From the NCBI RefSeq assembly GCF_013372285.1, contig NZ_CP054301.1, positions 2,823,501 to 2,887,500 of the forward strand: 64,000 bases of DNA. Direction: 5' to 3'. Position 1 is the stretch's first letter; each line of letters opens with the position of its first letter. Positions 47,186-56,022 of this stretch are shown here, one piece after another. The notes below the pieces were generated by a model. The model had not been told where the DNA came from and did not search any database. It was given only the letters and a program-made list of their open reading frames with translations. This stretch comes from Marinomonas primoryensis. GTDB lineage: Bacteria > Pseudomonadota > Gammaproteobacteria > Pseudomonadales > Marinomonadaceae. Position numbers and translations under genes: made by a program.

Positions 47186-48340
47186 TTATCCTAACGATCT
47201 TAGACGAGTTACTGCGTTTTTTATCGTCTCGGCTACAAAATCGATCTCTTCCTCGGTGGTAAAACGTCCTACAGAAAGTCGTAAAGAACTGTGTGCCAAA
47301 TTCTCCGCCAAACCAATGGCTCGTAAAACATAAGATGGCTCCAAACTTGCCGAAGTACAAGCCGAGCCAGAAGACACCGCAATATCACCAAGAGACATCA
47401 ATAGCACTTCGCCATCGACATCTGCAAAACCGACATTAATCACGCCAGCGACGCGCTGGTCTGAATCACCGTTCAAATGCACACCTAACAAATCATTCAA
47501 AGACAACCACAAACGCTCACGCAAAGATTGTATTCTTTCACAATCCACCGACATCAAAACACCAGCCAAACGAAAGGCCTCACCCATTCCAACGATTTGG
47601 TGTGTTGCTAACGTACCTGAACGCATACCTCGTTCGTGACCACCACCATGAATTTGCGCCTCTAACTTAATTTTAGGAGAACGGCGCACATACAAAGCAC
47701 CAATACCTTTAGGGCCATAAGTTTTATGAGCAGTAAGTGACATTAAGTCCACATTCATCGCATTAACATCAATAGCAACCTTACCCGTCGTTTGCGCAGC
47801 ATCAACATGTAAAAATACACCACGAGATCGAGTCAACTGACCAATCGTAGCGATATCTGTTAATACGCCCAACTCATTATTTCCATGCATCAACGACACT
47901 AAAATCGTGTCTTCACGAAGCGCTTCCTCCACCTGATTTGGAGAAATAACACCGTGACAATCTGGCTGAAGATACGTTACTTCAAAGCCTTCTTTCTCAA
48001 GCTGCTTGCAAGGGTCTAGCACTGCCTTATGCTCAATCATAGAGGTAATAATATGTCGACCTTTTTGACGATAAGCATGAGCCACTCCCTTGAGCGCCAG
48101 ATTATTAGCTTCTGTAGCACCAGAGGTCCAAACGATCTCGCGAGAATCGGCGTTAATTAACGTCGCTACCTGCAATCTAGCGTCTTCTACCGCTTCCTCA
48201 GCACGCCAACCAAACAGGTGGGAACGGGACGCCGGATTACCAAAATTACCGTCCAGCGTCAGACACGCCATCATTTTTTCAGCAACTCTTGGATCTACCG
48301 GCGTGGTGGCAGAATTATCTAGATAAACGGGGGTATTCAT
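47186..48340 (-). CDS. IscS-type cysteine desulfurase, short C-terminus
   Basis: A 384-residue PLP enzyme close to Isc[40 protein letters not shown], the PLP lysine in [12 protein letters not shown], and the catalytic loop [20 protein letters not shown]. The protein ends at TRLRSLG, where E. coli IscS (404) continues with about 20 residues ending in a conserved SIEW-type tail that contacts IscU. No iscU lies in the window. It follows sufE by 30 bp, so SufE may be its sulfur acceptor. Confidence 0.9.
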   Translation of the reverse strand: MNTPVYLDNSATTPVDPRVAEKMMACLTLDGNFGNPASRSHLFGWRAEEAVEDARLQVATLINADSREIVWTSGATEANNLALKGVAHAYRQKGRHIITSMIEHKAVLDPCKQLEKEGFEVTYLQPDCHGVISPNQVEEALREDTILVSLMHGNNELGVLTDIATIGQLTRSRGVFLHVDAAQTTGKVAIDVNAMNVDLMSLTAHKTYGPKGIGALYVRRSPKIKLEAQIHGGGHERGMRSGTLATHQIVGMGEAFRLAGVLMSVDCERIQSLRERLWLSLNDLLGVHLNGDSDQRVAGVINVGFADVDGEVLLMSLGDIAVSSGSACTSASLEPSYVLRAIGLAENLAHSSLRLSVGRFTTEEEIDFVAETIKNAVTRLRSLG

Positions 48341-48370
48341 TTAACGCTCTCCAATATAAACACTCTAAAA

Positions 48371-48796
48371 TCAAGCCGCTGCCTGCGCGATACCTTTGAT
48401 ACGGTTCACAATAGAACGTAAACCGTTACCACGAGTTGGGCTTAGATGACGTTCAAGATCTAACGACTCAAAAAAAGCAGATATATCAAAAGCCAATATT
48501 TCTTCAGGTGTTTTATGATTCAAAGCTGACAATACCAGCCCAAGCAAGCCACGTACTATGATGGCATCACTGTCTACGGCAAAGATTAACACCTCGCCTC
48601 TCGTTGCATCTTGCTCACTACCAGGCTGAATCCAAACACTGCTCTGGCAGCCTTTCACCAAACGCTCAGGTGTACGCCATGCATCATCAAAAGAAGGCAA
48701 TGATTTACCCAGATCAATAATATATTTGTACTTGTCTTCCCAATCGTCAAAAAATGACAGATCTTCAACAATCTCTTCTGTATCAGGTAAGGACAT
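48371..48796 (-). CDS. sufE: Cysteine desulfuration protein SufE
   Basis: A 141-residue SufE, which accepts persulfide from a cysteine desulfurase. The acceptor cysteine is in LVKGCQSSVWI (residue about 54), preceded by FDDWEDKYKYIIDLG. The C-terminus has LSPTRGNGLRSIVNRIK. The ATG at 48796 has a GAGGGGAG site. A longer in-frame reading upstream would translate two terminator hairpins and is rejected. It lies just downstream of those hairpins and 30 bp before the IscS-type gene. Confidence 0.92.
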   Translation of the reverse strand: MSLPDTEEIVEDLSFFDDWEDKYKYIIDLGKSLPSFDDAWRTPERLVKGCQSSVWIQPGSEQDATRGEVLIFAVDSDAIIVRGLLGLVLSALNHKTPEEILAFDISAFFESLDLERHLSPTRGNGLRSIVNRIKGIAQAAA

Positions 48797-48834
48797 GACT
48801 CCCCTCTTTTTCATTAAACGAGTAAAAATAAAAA

Positions 48835-48907
48835 ATGGCGCTGAATCAACAAAAGCGCCGATTAAAAAAACAAAAACGGCACTTAACAAATTGCTAAGGC
48901 CGTTTCC
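48835..48907 (-). terminator. Two tandem intrinsic terminators after sufT
   Basis: On the minus strand an AACGGC...GCCGTT hairpin followed by a GTTTTTGTTTTTTT tract is followed by GGCGCT/AGCGCC with ATTTTTTATTTTT. They lie about 50 bp after sufT and end only 40 bp before the sufE start, so sufE may depend on read-through. Confidence 0.75.
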
Positions 48908-48956
48908 TATTGTATTCGACTTCACTTAGCCACAGAAGACTTAGTCGCCGCAGATA

Positions 48957-49487
48957 TTAGAAGAAAAGACCCGCTTCTAACTGCGCCTCTTCACTCATCA
49001 TTTCTCGTGACCAAGGCGGATCAAACACCAAATCAACTTTAACTAACTCAACATTAGGAACTTTTGCGACTCGATATTTCACATCGCCTACCAATACAGG
49101 CCCCATACCACAACCCGGTGCGGTTAACGTCATGTCAATCAAAACAGATTTCGTTTCTTGATCCAGCGATACCTTATAAACCAAACCTAAAGACACCAAA
49201 CTAATTGGAATTTCAGGGTCATAGATCGTATCCAACGCCTGCCAAACTTGATCTTCACTAATCTGACCAGAACCAAGGTCTTCAAAATTAAGAACTTCTG
49301 GCTGCTGCCCGATCGCCTCAGCATCCGTTCCATCAATTCGAAGCATGTTACCTTGCCAAGTGACAGTGTAATTGCCTCCCAAACTCTGATTGATCGTTAT
49401 AAATTGTCCTTCTGGAATACTCACCGGCTCACCGCTTGGTACTCGTCGTGCCGGACAGGCACGCTGTGTCACTACCATTTTTTGCAT
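48957..49487 (-). CDS. sufT: Fe-S cluster assembly protein SufT
   Basis: A 176-residue DUF59/MIP18-type protein. A unique N-terminal region (about 1-75, with CPARRVPSGEPVSIPEG) precedes the DUF59 domain containing IYDPEIPISLVSLGLVY and LTAPGCGMGPVLVGDV. It matures Fe-S proteins in Gram-positive and some other bacteria. It is the last gene of the suf operon, 4 bp after sufA. Confidence 0.9.
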   Translation of the reverse strand: MQKMVVTQRACPARRVPSGEPVSIPEGQFITINQSLGGNYTVTWQGNMLRIDGTDAEAIGQQPEVLNFEDLGSGQISEDQVWQALDTIYDPEIPISLVSLGLVYKVSLDQETKSVLIDMTLTAPGCGMGPVLVGDVKYRVAKVPNVELVKVDLVFDPPWSREMMSEEAQLEAGLFF

Positions 49488-49491
49488 GAAG

Positions 49492-49842
49492 TTAACTCAC
49501 ACTAAAGCTTTCGCCACAGCCACACTCGGCTACGACGTTAGGGTTATTAAACTTCACAACTTCGTTAACACCTTCGCGCACCAAGTCAATTTCTGTTCCC
49601 TTGAGCATGGTGACAGACTGTGAATCTACCGCAAACGTTATCTCACCAAATGACAAGACGGTGTCTTCCACCAAAGCGACATCAACGATATCAAGCACAT
49701 AAGAAAAACCCGTACAGCCGCTTTCTTTAGTACTTAACCGAATCAATTTCCCAGGCTGTTTTACCAGTTTTGAGGTGAAATATTTCTGCGCAGAAGCGGT
49801 TAAAGACACGCTTGAAACAGGATCAAATGTTGTTGCCGTCAT
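49492..49842 (-). CDS. sufA: A-type Fe-S carrier SufA
   Basis: A 116-residue HesB/IscA-fold protein. The three conserved cysteines are C43 (ESGCTGFSY) and C107/C109 (ECGCGESF). It carries Fe-S clusters to apo-proteins. The name SufA follows its place between sufS and sufT; ErpA or IscA relatives are similar. Spacing to its neighbours is 9 and 4 bp. Confidence 0.9.
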   Translation of the reverse strand: MTATTFDPVSSVSLTASAQKYFTSKLVKQPGKLIRLSTKESGCTGFSYVLDIVDVALVEDTVLSFGEITFAVDSQSVTMLKGTEIDLVREGVNEVVKFNNPNVVAECGCGESFSVS

Positions 49843-49851
49843 AGATATCTC

Positions 49852-51069
49852 CTAAGCCAACATCGAGCGCACTTTTTTCAGCGCGACAAACAATGCATCA
49901 ACTTCTTCTAATGTATTATAAACAGAGAATGACGCACGAGCCGTTCCCGGCACATTAAAACGCGCCATCAAAGGCTGAGCACAATGATCACCGGTACGAA
50001 CAGCGATACCCTGACGATCCAGTAAAAAACCGATATCCGCAGGATGGCCGTGGTCCATAACAAAACTCAGCACGCCAATTTTCTCTTTGGCATTCCCAAT
50101 TATTGTGAGGCCTTCAAAAGCTTCAGCCAGCTGCGTCGCTCGGTCTAACAAGGCTTTCTCATGGGCTTCAAGACCATCATGATCCAATGCCATCAACCAA
50201 CGAATCGCTTCGCCCATTGCAATGACATCGCCTACATTAGGTGTCCCAGCTTCAAAACGATAAGGCAGTACATTCCATGTAGCCTCTTGTAACGTCACCG
50301 TTGAAATCATCTCTCCGCCGGTACGCCAAACAGGCCAAGTCGCCAGTAGAGACTCTCTTCCCCAAAGTACGCCAATCCCCATCGGAGCGTAAATCTTATG
50401 CCCTGAAAAAACATAAAAATCACAACCAATATCTTGTACATCAACCTTACGGTGAGCCGCTCCTTGTGCACCATCAACCAAAACCCAAGCACCAAAGACT
50501 TTGGCCTTCGCGGTCATTTCTTTAATGGGGTTAACCGTACCGAGCGCATTAGACACATGAGTAAAGGCCACAAATTTAGTACGTTCGTTCAGCAGCGCGT
50601 CATAAGCAGCTTGGTCTAGCTCACCATCTTCTGTCACAGGAACGATTTTCAAGATAGCACCAGCTACTTTGCAAGCCTGCTGCCACGTCACCAAATTAGC
50701 ATGATGCTCCATACCAGTAGCAATCACTTCATCGCCTGTCGACAATAACTGACTCAAGCCGTTGGCAACTATGTTGATTCCTTCAGTGGTACCTGTTGTC
50801 CAAATGACTTCTTCACGTTTCGGCGCATTAATAAAGTCTTTTACGAGATCGCGAGCCGCTTCAAAACGACCCGTCGCTTCATCCGCAAGGCGATGGGCAC
50901 CACGATGCACATTCGAATTACATGTCGAATAATAATCAACCAGCGCATCGATCACACACTGCGGTTTTTGAGTCGTTGCCGCATTGTCGAGGTAAATCAA
51001 TGGATTTCCATCAATCCGACGCTTCAAAATCGGAAATTGCTCACGGATAGCCGCTACATCAAAACTCAT
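49852..51069 (-). CDS. sufS: Cysteine desulfurase SufS
   Basis: A 405-residue group II cysteine desulfurase. It shows IYLDNAATTQKP near the N-terminus, the GTTEGINIVANG block, the PLP lysine in FSGHKIYAPMGIGVLWG, and the active-site cysteine in VRTGDHCAQPLM. It gives persulfide to SufE for SufBCD. It lies 11 bp after sufD. Confidence 0.95.
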   Translation of the reverse strand: MSFDVAAIREQFPILKRRIDGNPLIYLDNAATTQKPQCVIDALVDYYSTCNSNVHRGAHRLADEATGRFEAARDLVKDFINAPKREEVIWTTGTTEGINIVANGLSQLLSTGDEVIATGMEHHANLVTWQQACKVAGAILKIVPVTEDGELDQAAYDALLNERTKFVAFTHVSNALGTVNPIKEMTAKAKVFGAWVLVDGAQGAAHRKVDVQDIGCDFYVFSGHKIYAPMGIGVLWGRESLLATWPVWRTGGEMISTVTLQEATWNVLPYRFEAGTPNVGDVIAMGEAIRWLMALDHDGLEAHEKALLDRATQLAEAFEGLTIIGNAKEKIGVLSFVMDHGHPADIGFLLDRQGIAVRTGDHCAQPLMARFNVPGTARASFSVYNTLEEVDALFVALKKVRSMLA

Positions 51070-51080
51070 TAGATTCTCGC

Positions 51081-52340
51081 TTACTTCACTTCCATTTGCG
51101 AAAATCGCTCACGAATAATAGGACGAACCCACTCCGCTAGCGCTGCATTTGGCATTAAATCAATCAACTCGTTAATAAAACCAAAGTTGAGCATCACCTG
51201 AGCTTTTGAGCGACTCACACCACGAGTTTGCAAGTAATACAGCGCCTGCTTATCTATCTGGGCAACCGTCGCACCATGAGCACAACGCACGTCATCGGCG
51301 TAAATTTCAAGCTCAGGTTTGGTGTTAATTTCCGCCGTATTCGACATTAATAGATTGCGATTATTCAATTCCGCCAAGGTTTTCTGAGCATCTCGATGAA
51401 TATGAATACGACCATTAAAAACAGCGCGTGAACGATCTGCCGCAATACAACGCACATTTTCTTCTGTCGTACCGTTCGGCATCGCATGTTCAACCGTTGC
51501 ATGCAGGTCAAACAACTCTTTACCATCAAGCAAATACATTGCATTGAGTTTCGCATCCGCAAACTCACCTGCATGAATAATATCCGTATCTAGACGAGAC
51601 AAATCACTACCGAAACCCACGATGGTACTGTGCATTTTTGCACGATCGTGCAGATTAAAGTGACTTCCGCCAATTGAGACATTGGTTCCTGTTTGAAGTG
51701 CGAAACGATAATGCTCTAGTCGTGCATTTGACTCGACATGATATTCCACAAAGGCGGTACTTAAAGTCTCGCCTTGCGCCTGAATATCTTCAATGACAGC
51801 TAAGCGAGAACCAGCACCCAATGTCACTTGTACACGAGTATGAGATTCAGCACCTTGACTCAACAAAGAACTAATTCGTAAGGGCTCAGCAACATCAACA
51901 CCGTCAGCAACCGTTACAACCACAACATCTTGCGCCAATGCATCGTTGATCAAACCAAATAAATGACGTTCAGGTTTAACAGTAGAAAAAGTCTTCAGCG
52001 CGTGCGCTTGTTGAGCCTTTTCTAGGTCACGACCTAACGTAACAGACAAGCCTTTTGGTAGCGCTTTCGCTAATTGTGACTCGTCCAACTTACCATTAAC
52101 AAAAACCAGCTCGATGGCAGCAAAATCAGCAATAGCAACAGGAGACAAATTAACAACAGCATCAATCACTTTGGCCTGTGTCCGCTCAACCGCACGCAAC
52201 GGTGTATAACGCCAAGCTTCAGTTTTACGCGTTGGCCATTTCGTCGTCGATAGCAACTCAAGAGCATACGCACGCTTAGGAGCGAGCCAATCATTAATAC
52301 CTTGCGCTCGAGTAATGGCGCTTTCTAACCATTCACTCAT
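51081..52340 (-). CDS. sufD: Fe-S scaffold subunit SufD
   Basis: A 419-residue SufD, partner of SufB in the SufBC2D scaffold. It has a helical N-terminus, a right-handed beta-helix centre and the conserved C-terminal region DVRCAHGATVAQIDKQALYY, which includes the His implicated in cluster assembly. It lies 3 bp after sufC and is followed by sufS. Confidence 0.94.
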   Translation of the reverse strand: MSEWLESAITRAQGINDWLAPKRAYALELLSTTKWPTRKTEAWRYTPLRAVERTQAKVIDAVVNLSPVAIADFAAIELVFVNGKLDESQLAKALPKGLSVTLGRDLEKAQQAHALKTFSTVKPERHLFGLINDALAQDVVVVTVADGVDVAEPLRISSLLSQGAESHTRVQVTLGAGSRLAVIEDIQAQGETLSTAFVEYHVESNARLEHYRFALQTGTNVSIGGSHFNLHDRAKMHSTIVGFGSDLSRLDTDIIHAGEFADAKLNAMYLLDGKELFDLHATVEHAMPNGTTEENVRCIAADRSRAVFNGRIHIHRDAQKTLAELNNRNLLMSNTAEINTKPELEIYADDVRCAHGATVAQIDKQALYYLQTRGVSRSKAQVMLNFGFINELIDLMPNAALAEWVRPIIRERFSQMEVK

Positions 52341-52343
52341 GCA

Positions 52344-53129
52344 TTACCCCTCAAGCTCATCTTTAGCTGGCTCTTTTTGCAACCAAGCATATCCTTGGGC
52401 TTCTAACTCATGAGCCAAAGTAGCATCACCACTCTTGACTATTTTGCCGTCAGACAAGACATGAACAAAATCAGGCTTAATATAGTCTAAAAGACGCTGA
52501 TAATGCGTGACAACAATAAAACTACGATCCGCTGAACGCTGGCTATTAACGCCCTCTGCAACGACTTGCAAAGCATCAATATCCAAGCCTGAATCGGTTT
52601 CATCAAGAATACAAAGCTTTGGTTGAAGCAAAAGCATTTGCATCAACTCATTACGCTTTTTCTCACCACCAGAGAAACCTTCGTTAACGCCACGTTTTAG
52701 GAAGGCAACAGGCAAATCAACTTGCTTACAAGCCGCTTTGGCTTCTTTCAAGAAATTAGCGGAGGTAATAGCGTCTTCACCACGTGCTTCACGTTGCGCA
52801 TCAACAGAGGCTTTCAGAAACTCTAAGTTACTCACACCCGGAATTTCAACAGGGTATTGGAACGCCAGAAACAAACCCGCGCGCGCGCGCTCTTCTGTTT
52901 CCATTTCAAACAAATCTTTACCATCTAGCGTTACGCTGCCGCTGTCTACCGTGTAACCATCACGACCAGACAAGACATAGCCTAAAGTGCTTTTACCCGC
53001 ACCATTTGGCCCCATAATGGCATGCACTTCACCAGGTTTAATATCCAAACTTAACCCTTTGATGATCTGCTTTTCTTCTACGCTTGCGTACAAATCTTTT
53101 ATCGTCAATAAACTTTCAGTGTTCGACAT
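52344..53129 (-). CDS. sufC: Fe-S assembly ATPase SufC
   Basis: A 261-residue ABC ATPase. Walker A is GPNGAGKSTLGYVLSG, the signature is FSGGEKKRNELMQM, and Walker B is CILDETDSGLDIDALQ, all typical of SufC. The ATG at 53129 is preferred to a TTG two codons earlier. It lies between sufB and sufD, whose complex it drives. Confidence 0.96.
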   Translation of the reverse strand: MSNTESLLTIKDLYASVEEKQIIKGLSLDIKPGEVHAIMGPNGAGKSTLGYVLSGRDGYTVDSGSVTLDGKDLFEMETEERARAGLFLAFQYPVEIPGVSNLEFLKASVDAQREARGEDAITSANFLKEAKAACKQVDLPVAFLKRGVNEGFSGGEKKRNELMQMLLLQPKLCILDETDSGLDIDALQVVAEGVNSQRSADRSFIVVTHYQRLLDYIKPDFVHVLSDGKIVKSGDATLAHELEAQGYAWLQKEPAKDELEG

Positions 53130-53142
53130 CTTCAATAATTCC

Positions 53143-54579
53143 TTAACCTACAGAGCCTTCAAGGCTAATTTCTAGTAACTTGCCCGCTTCAACGGCAAAT
53201 TCCATTGGTAATTCTTTAAACACTTCCTTGCAGAAGCCATTCACAATCATGGATACGGCTTTTTCAGGATCAAGACCTCGTTGACGACACAAAAACATTT
53301 GCTCGTCACTGACTTTAGACGTGGTTGCTTCATGCTCGATAATCGCGGATGGATTACGACTTTCTACATAAGGAAAAGTATGAGCGCCACACTGATCGCC
53401 AATTAACAACGAGTCACACTGAGTAAAGTTACGTGCACCATCAGCCCCTGGATTCATTCGGACAAGACCACGGTAACTATTGTTACTCTTGCCAGCGGAA
53501 ATACCTTTCGTAATGATGGTGGACTTGGTGTTTTTACCAATGTGAATCATTTTGGTGCCGGTATCAGCTTGCTGACGACCACGAGTCAGGGCAACAGAGT
53601 AAAACTCACCTACGCTGTTATCTCCTTTCAAAATACAACTAGGGTATTTCCAAGTAACAGCGGAGCCTGTCTCTACTTGAGTCCAAGATATTTTGGCGCT
53701 GGTATGACAAATTCCACGTTTGGTAACGAAGTTGTAAATACCGCCTTTGCCGTTTTCATCGCCTGGATACCAGTTCTGAACGGTAGAATATTTAATCTCC
53801 GCATTGTCCATAGCAACCAATTCAACCACGGCAGCATGCAATTGGTTTTCATCTCGCTGTGGTGCGGTACAACCTTCAAGATAACTGACATGACTGCCTT
53901 CATCTGCAATGATCAAGGTGCGTTCAAACTGACCTGTATTCTGCTCATTAATGCGGAAATAGGTAGACAACTCCATTGGGCAACGCGTGCCTTTTGGAAT
54001 ATAAACAAAGGAGCCATCCGTAAACACAGCACAATTTAATGCGGCATAATAGTTGTCTTTCTTAGGTACAACACTGCCTATGTATTTTTTCACAAGCTCA
54101 GGGTATTTCTGTATAGCTTCAGAAATCGGACAGAAAATAACGCCCGCTTCCTCTAGCTTACCTCGAAAAGTGGTTACCACTGAGACTGAATCAAACACGG
54201 CATCAACCGCGATACCAGCCAGCATTTGTTGCTCTATTAGAGGAATACCAAGTTTTTCATAAGTACGAAGCAATTCAGGATCAACCTCGTCCAAAGACTT
54301 AGGTTTATCTTTCATGCTTTTTGGTGCTGAATAGTAGGAAATCGATTGGAAATCAATTTTCGGGTAATCTACCAATGCCCAATCAGGCTCTTCCATTTCC
54401 AGCCATTCACGAAATGCACTTAGACGCCACTCAAGCATCCACTCAGGCTCACCTTTCATTTCAGAAATACGTTTAATGACACCCTCATCCAAACCAGGCT
54501 CAAACGTTTCTGATTCTATATCAGAAACAAAACCGGCTTTGTATTCCCTTGCCAGCGCCTTATCTATCTGCTCAGTCAT
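53143..54579 (-). CDS. sufB: Fe-S scaffold subunit SufB
   Basis: A 478-residue SufB. Blocks include [25 protein letters not shown]-type [34 protein letters not shown] (the cysteine important for sulfur transfer), [20 protein letters not shown] and [20 protein letters not shown]. The ATG at 54579 follows a GAGTGAG site; an in-frame GTG four codons earlier is also possible. It is the first suf gene after iscR. Confidence 0.95.
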   Translation of the reverse strand: MTEQIDKALAREYKAGFVSDIESETFEPGLDEGVIKRISEMKGEPEWMLEWRLSAFREWLEMEEPDWALVDYPKIDFQSISYYSAPKSMKDKPKSLDEVDPELLRTYEKLGIPLIEQQMLAGIAVDAVFDSVSVVTTFRGKLEEAGVIFCPISEAIQKYPELVKKYIGSVVPKKDNYYAALNCAVFTDGSFVYIPKGTRCPMELSTYFRINEQNTGQFERTLIIADEGSHVSYLEGCTAPQRDENQLHAAVVELVAMDNAEIKYSTVQNWYPGDENGKGGIYNFVTKRGICHTSAKISWTQVETGSAVTWKYPSCILKGDNSVGEFYSVALTRGRQQADTGTKMIHIGKNTKSTIITKGISAGKSNNSYRGLVRMNPGADGARNFTQCDSLLIGDQCGAHTFPYVESRNPSAIIEHEATTSKVSDEQMFLCRQRGLDPEKAVSMIVNGFCKEVFKELPMEFAVEAGKLLEISLEGSVG

Positions 54580-54652
54580 ATAAAAACTCACTCATCATAA
54601 GAGCCAACACACTGAGCATCAGTGCGTCACGCTCTACTAATTTATTCTTTAC

Positions 54653-55141
54653 TTAATCAACTATCGCCGCGATTATCTTACTGCTCTCAAAGCCATTTTT
54701 TCGGCCTTCAAGATCTTGACGCTCTGCAACTTGCCGTACTTCATTACGGTGAACCAGTTGCTCTAAGCTGATTTGGCTTAAAAAATCATGTATTTGATCA
54801 CTTAAATCACACCATAAATGGTGAGTAAGGCAAGTGTTACCACTTTGACAATCACTGCGCCCCTTACATCCAGTAGCATCAACCGACTCATTTACGGCAT
54901 CTACTATCTGCGCGACAAAAATATCATCATTTGAACGACTCAGACGATACCCACCACCTGGACCTCTTACACTGGTTACCAACGCCTTCTTACGAAGCTT
55001 AGAAAACAACTGCTCAAGGTACGATAAGGATATTTCTTGTCGATTCGAAATATCCGACAAAGACACTGGCCCTTGATCCGAATGCAATGCCAGATCAAGC
55101 ATGGCGGTTACCGCATAACGACCTTTTGTTGTCAGGCGCAT
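54653..55141 (-). CDS. iscR: IscR-type Rrf2 regulator of Fe-S assembly
   Basis: A 162-residue Rrf2 winged-helix regulator. [20 protein letters not shown] at the N-terminus and the recognition region [19 protein letters not shown] are IscR-like. The cluster ligands C92, C98, C104 and H107 are all present at the E. coli spacing, so it should bind [2Fe-2S]. It heads the suf operon 73 bp before sufB, and two IscR-like sites lie in its own promoter region. Confidence 0.95.
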   Translation of the reverse strand: MRLTTKGRYAVTAMLDLALHSDQGPVSLSDISNRQEISLSYLEQLFSKLRKKALVTSVRGPGGGYRLSRSNDDIFVAQIVDAVNESVDATGCKGRSDCQSGNTCLTHHLWCDLSDQIHDFLSQISLEQLVHRNEVRQVAERQDLEGRKNGFESSKIIAAIVD

Positions 55142-55184
55142 AAGTTATCCAAATTAGATTATTCTTTGAGTGTAAATAGTACAC

Positions 55185-55209
55185 AAAACCTACTGTTTTG
55201 ATCAAGTAT
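55185..55209 (-). promoter_or_regulatory. Putative type-1 IscR site, promoter-proximal
   Basis: Read on the minus strand it starts ATACTTGATCAAAACAGTAG and matches about 20 of 25 positions of the E. coli type-1 consensus (ATASYYGACTRWWWYAGTCRRSTAT). It covers a possible -35 TTGATC; a TACTAT that could be the -10 lies 18 bp further at 55176-55181. Confidence 0.5.
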
Positions 55210-55234
55210 TTACCTGACTATTTTAGTAGGTTAT
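55210..55234. promoter_or_regulatory. Putative type-1 IscR site, upstream
   Basis: TTACCTGACTATTTTAGTAG followed by GTTAT matches about 22 of 25 positions of the E. coli type-1 IscR consensus. It abuts the first site with no gap. Holo-IscR bound here would repress iscR-suf when clusters are sufficient. Confidence 0.65.
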
Positions 55235-55449
55235 TACCTAACCATAATATTCAGCGCATATTTTACGTGCACTATGGGGAAAACAAAACCGCATTCTGCA
55301 GTTTCAAAAAGCATCAGGGCAATAATACTTACAATGAAAGCCATCCAATAATGTCGATAGCACGTAAAAATAGAACAAAAGCCTTGTCCTTTCATGACAA
55401 ACACGCACACTAATAGATAGTTAAATGAGCCGAAGAAAGAGGATTGATA

Positions 55450-55968
55450 ATGCCACCTAAAGGTAATGATGAAAAAATTCTTAGCGAAGAAGTACCTGAA
55501 AAGAAATCGAAAGGACTTTTGATTCCAATTTTATTGTGTTTCCTTTTGAGCGTGGTCGCTTCATCAGGCGTTTCCTACTTTCTTCTACAGTCTAGTAAAG
55601 GAGGCTCAGCAACAACACTTAAGGCGAATGAGCAGAACGATTTGATTGCCAACTTACAAGAATCCCTTTCGCAACAAAAAATAAAAATACAAGCCATTGA
55701 AGATCAGAATAATGTTCTGAAGCTATACCTCAGACACAGCAGCGGCACAGCGCTAAAAAACATCTTAATCAACCAAGAGCAAAATATTCAAGCGTATTTA
55801 AAAGTCATGAAATCTGCTATAGACGATCTATCAAAGCTTATTCCTAGAACAACAGACTGGAACAACGAGTACCAATATCAACTGGATCTGGCACAAAAAG
55901 GCAGTATAGAAAGAGAAGACTTACTAAAACTGTTAAAAACAGGCGAGCCAAACGAGAAAAATCAGTAG
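55450..55968 (+). CDS. Hypothetical membrane-anchored coiled-coil protein
   Basis: A 172-residue protein I do not recognise. A charged cytoplasmic N-terminus (about 1-20) precedes one membrane span (LLIPILLCFLLSVVASSGVS, about 22-45). A predicted coiled coil follows (about 58-90, LIANLQESLSQQKIKIQAIE), then a helical tail ending polar. This is a type II membrane protein with the C-terminal part in the periplasm by the positive-inside rule. The ATG has GAGGA upstream. A DUF2254 gene follows 54 bp later on the same strand, suggesting an operon. Confidence 0.7.
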   Translation: MPPKGNDEKILSEEVPEKKSKGLLIPILLCFLLSVVASSGVSYFLLQSSKGGSATTLKANEQNDLIANLQESLSQQKIKIQAIEDQNNVLKLYLRHSSGTALKNILINQEQNIQAYLKVMKSAIDDLSKLIPRTTDWNNEYQYQLDLAQKGSIEREDLLKLLKTGEPNEKNQ

Positions 55969-56022
55969 ATATCAGTACTATTTAGCCGAGCCAAAAAACT
56001 GAAATACATAAGGACGTAACTT

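Larger units (their letters stand above)
55142..55449. other. Intergenic region iscR-membrane protein gene
   Basis: About 308 bp containing the iscR promoter with two abutting IscR-like sites and then about 200 bp with no recognisable feature upstream of the next plus-strand gene. A small ORF here has no supporting signal. Confidence 0.6.

Noticed and set aside
52876..52892. GC alternating run (GCGCGCGC) in sufC
   Set aside because: It is coding sequence for conserved Ala-Arg residues (ERARAGLF) and a chance simple repeat.
55198..55413. 71-residue plus-strand ORF
   Set aside because: It covers an IscR-like site, has no ribosome site and no recognisable protein features.
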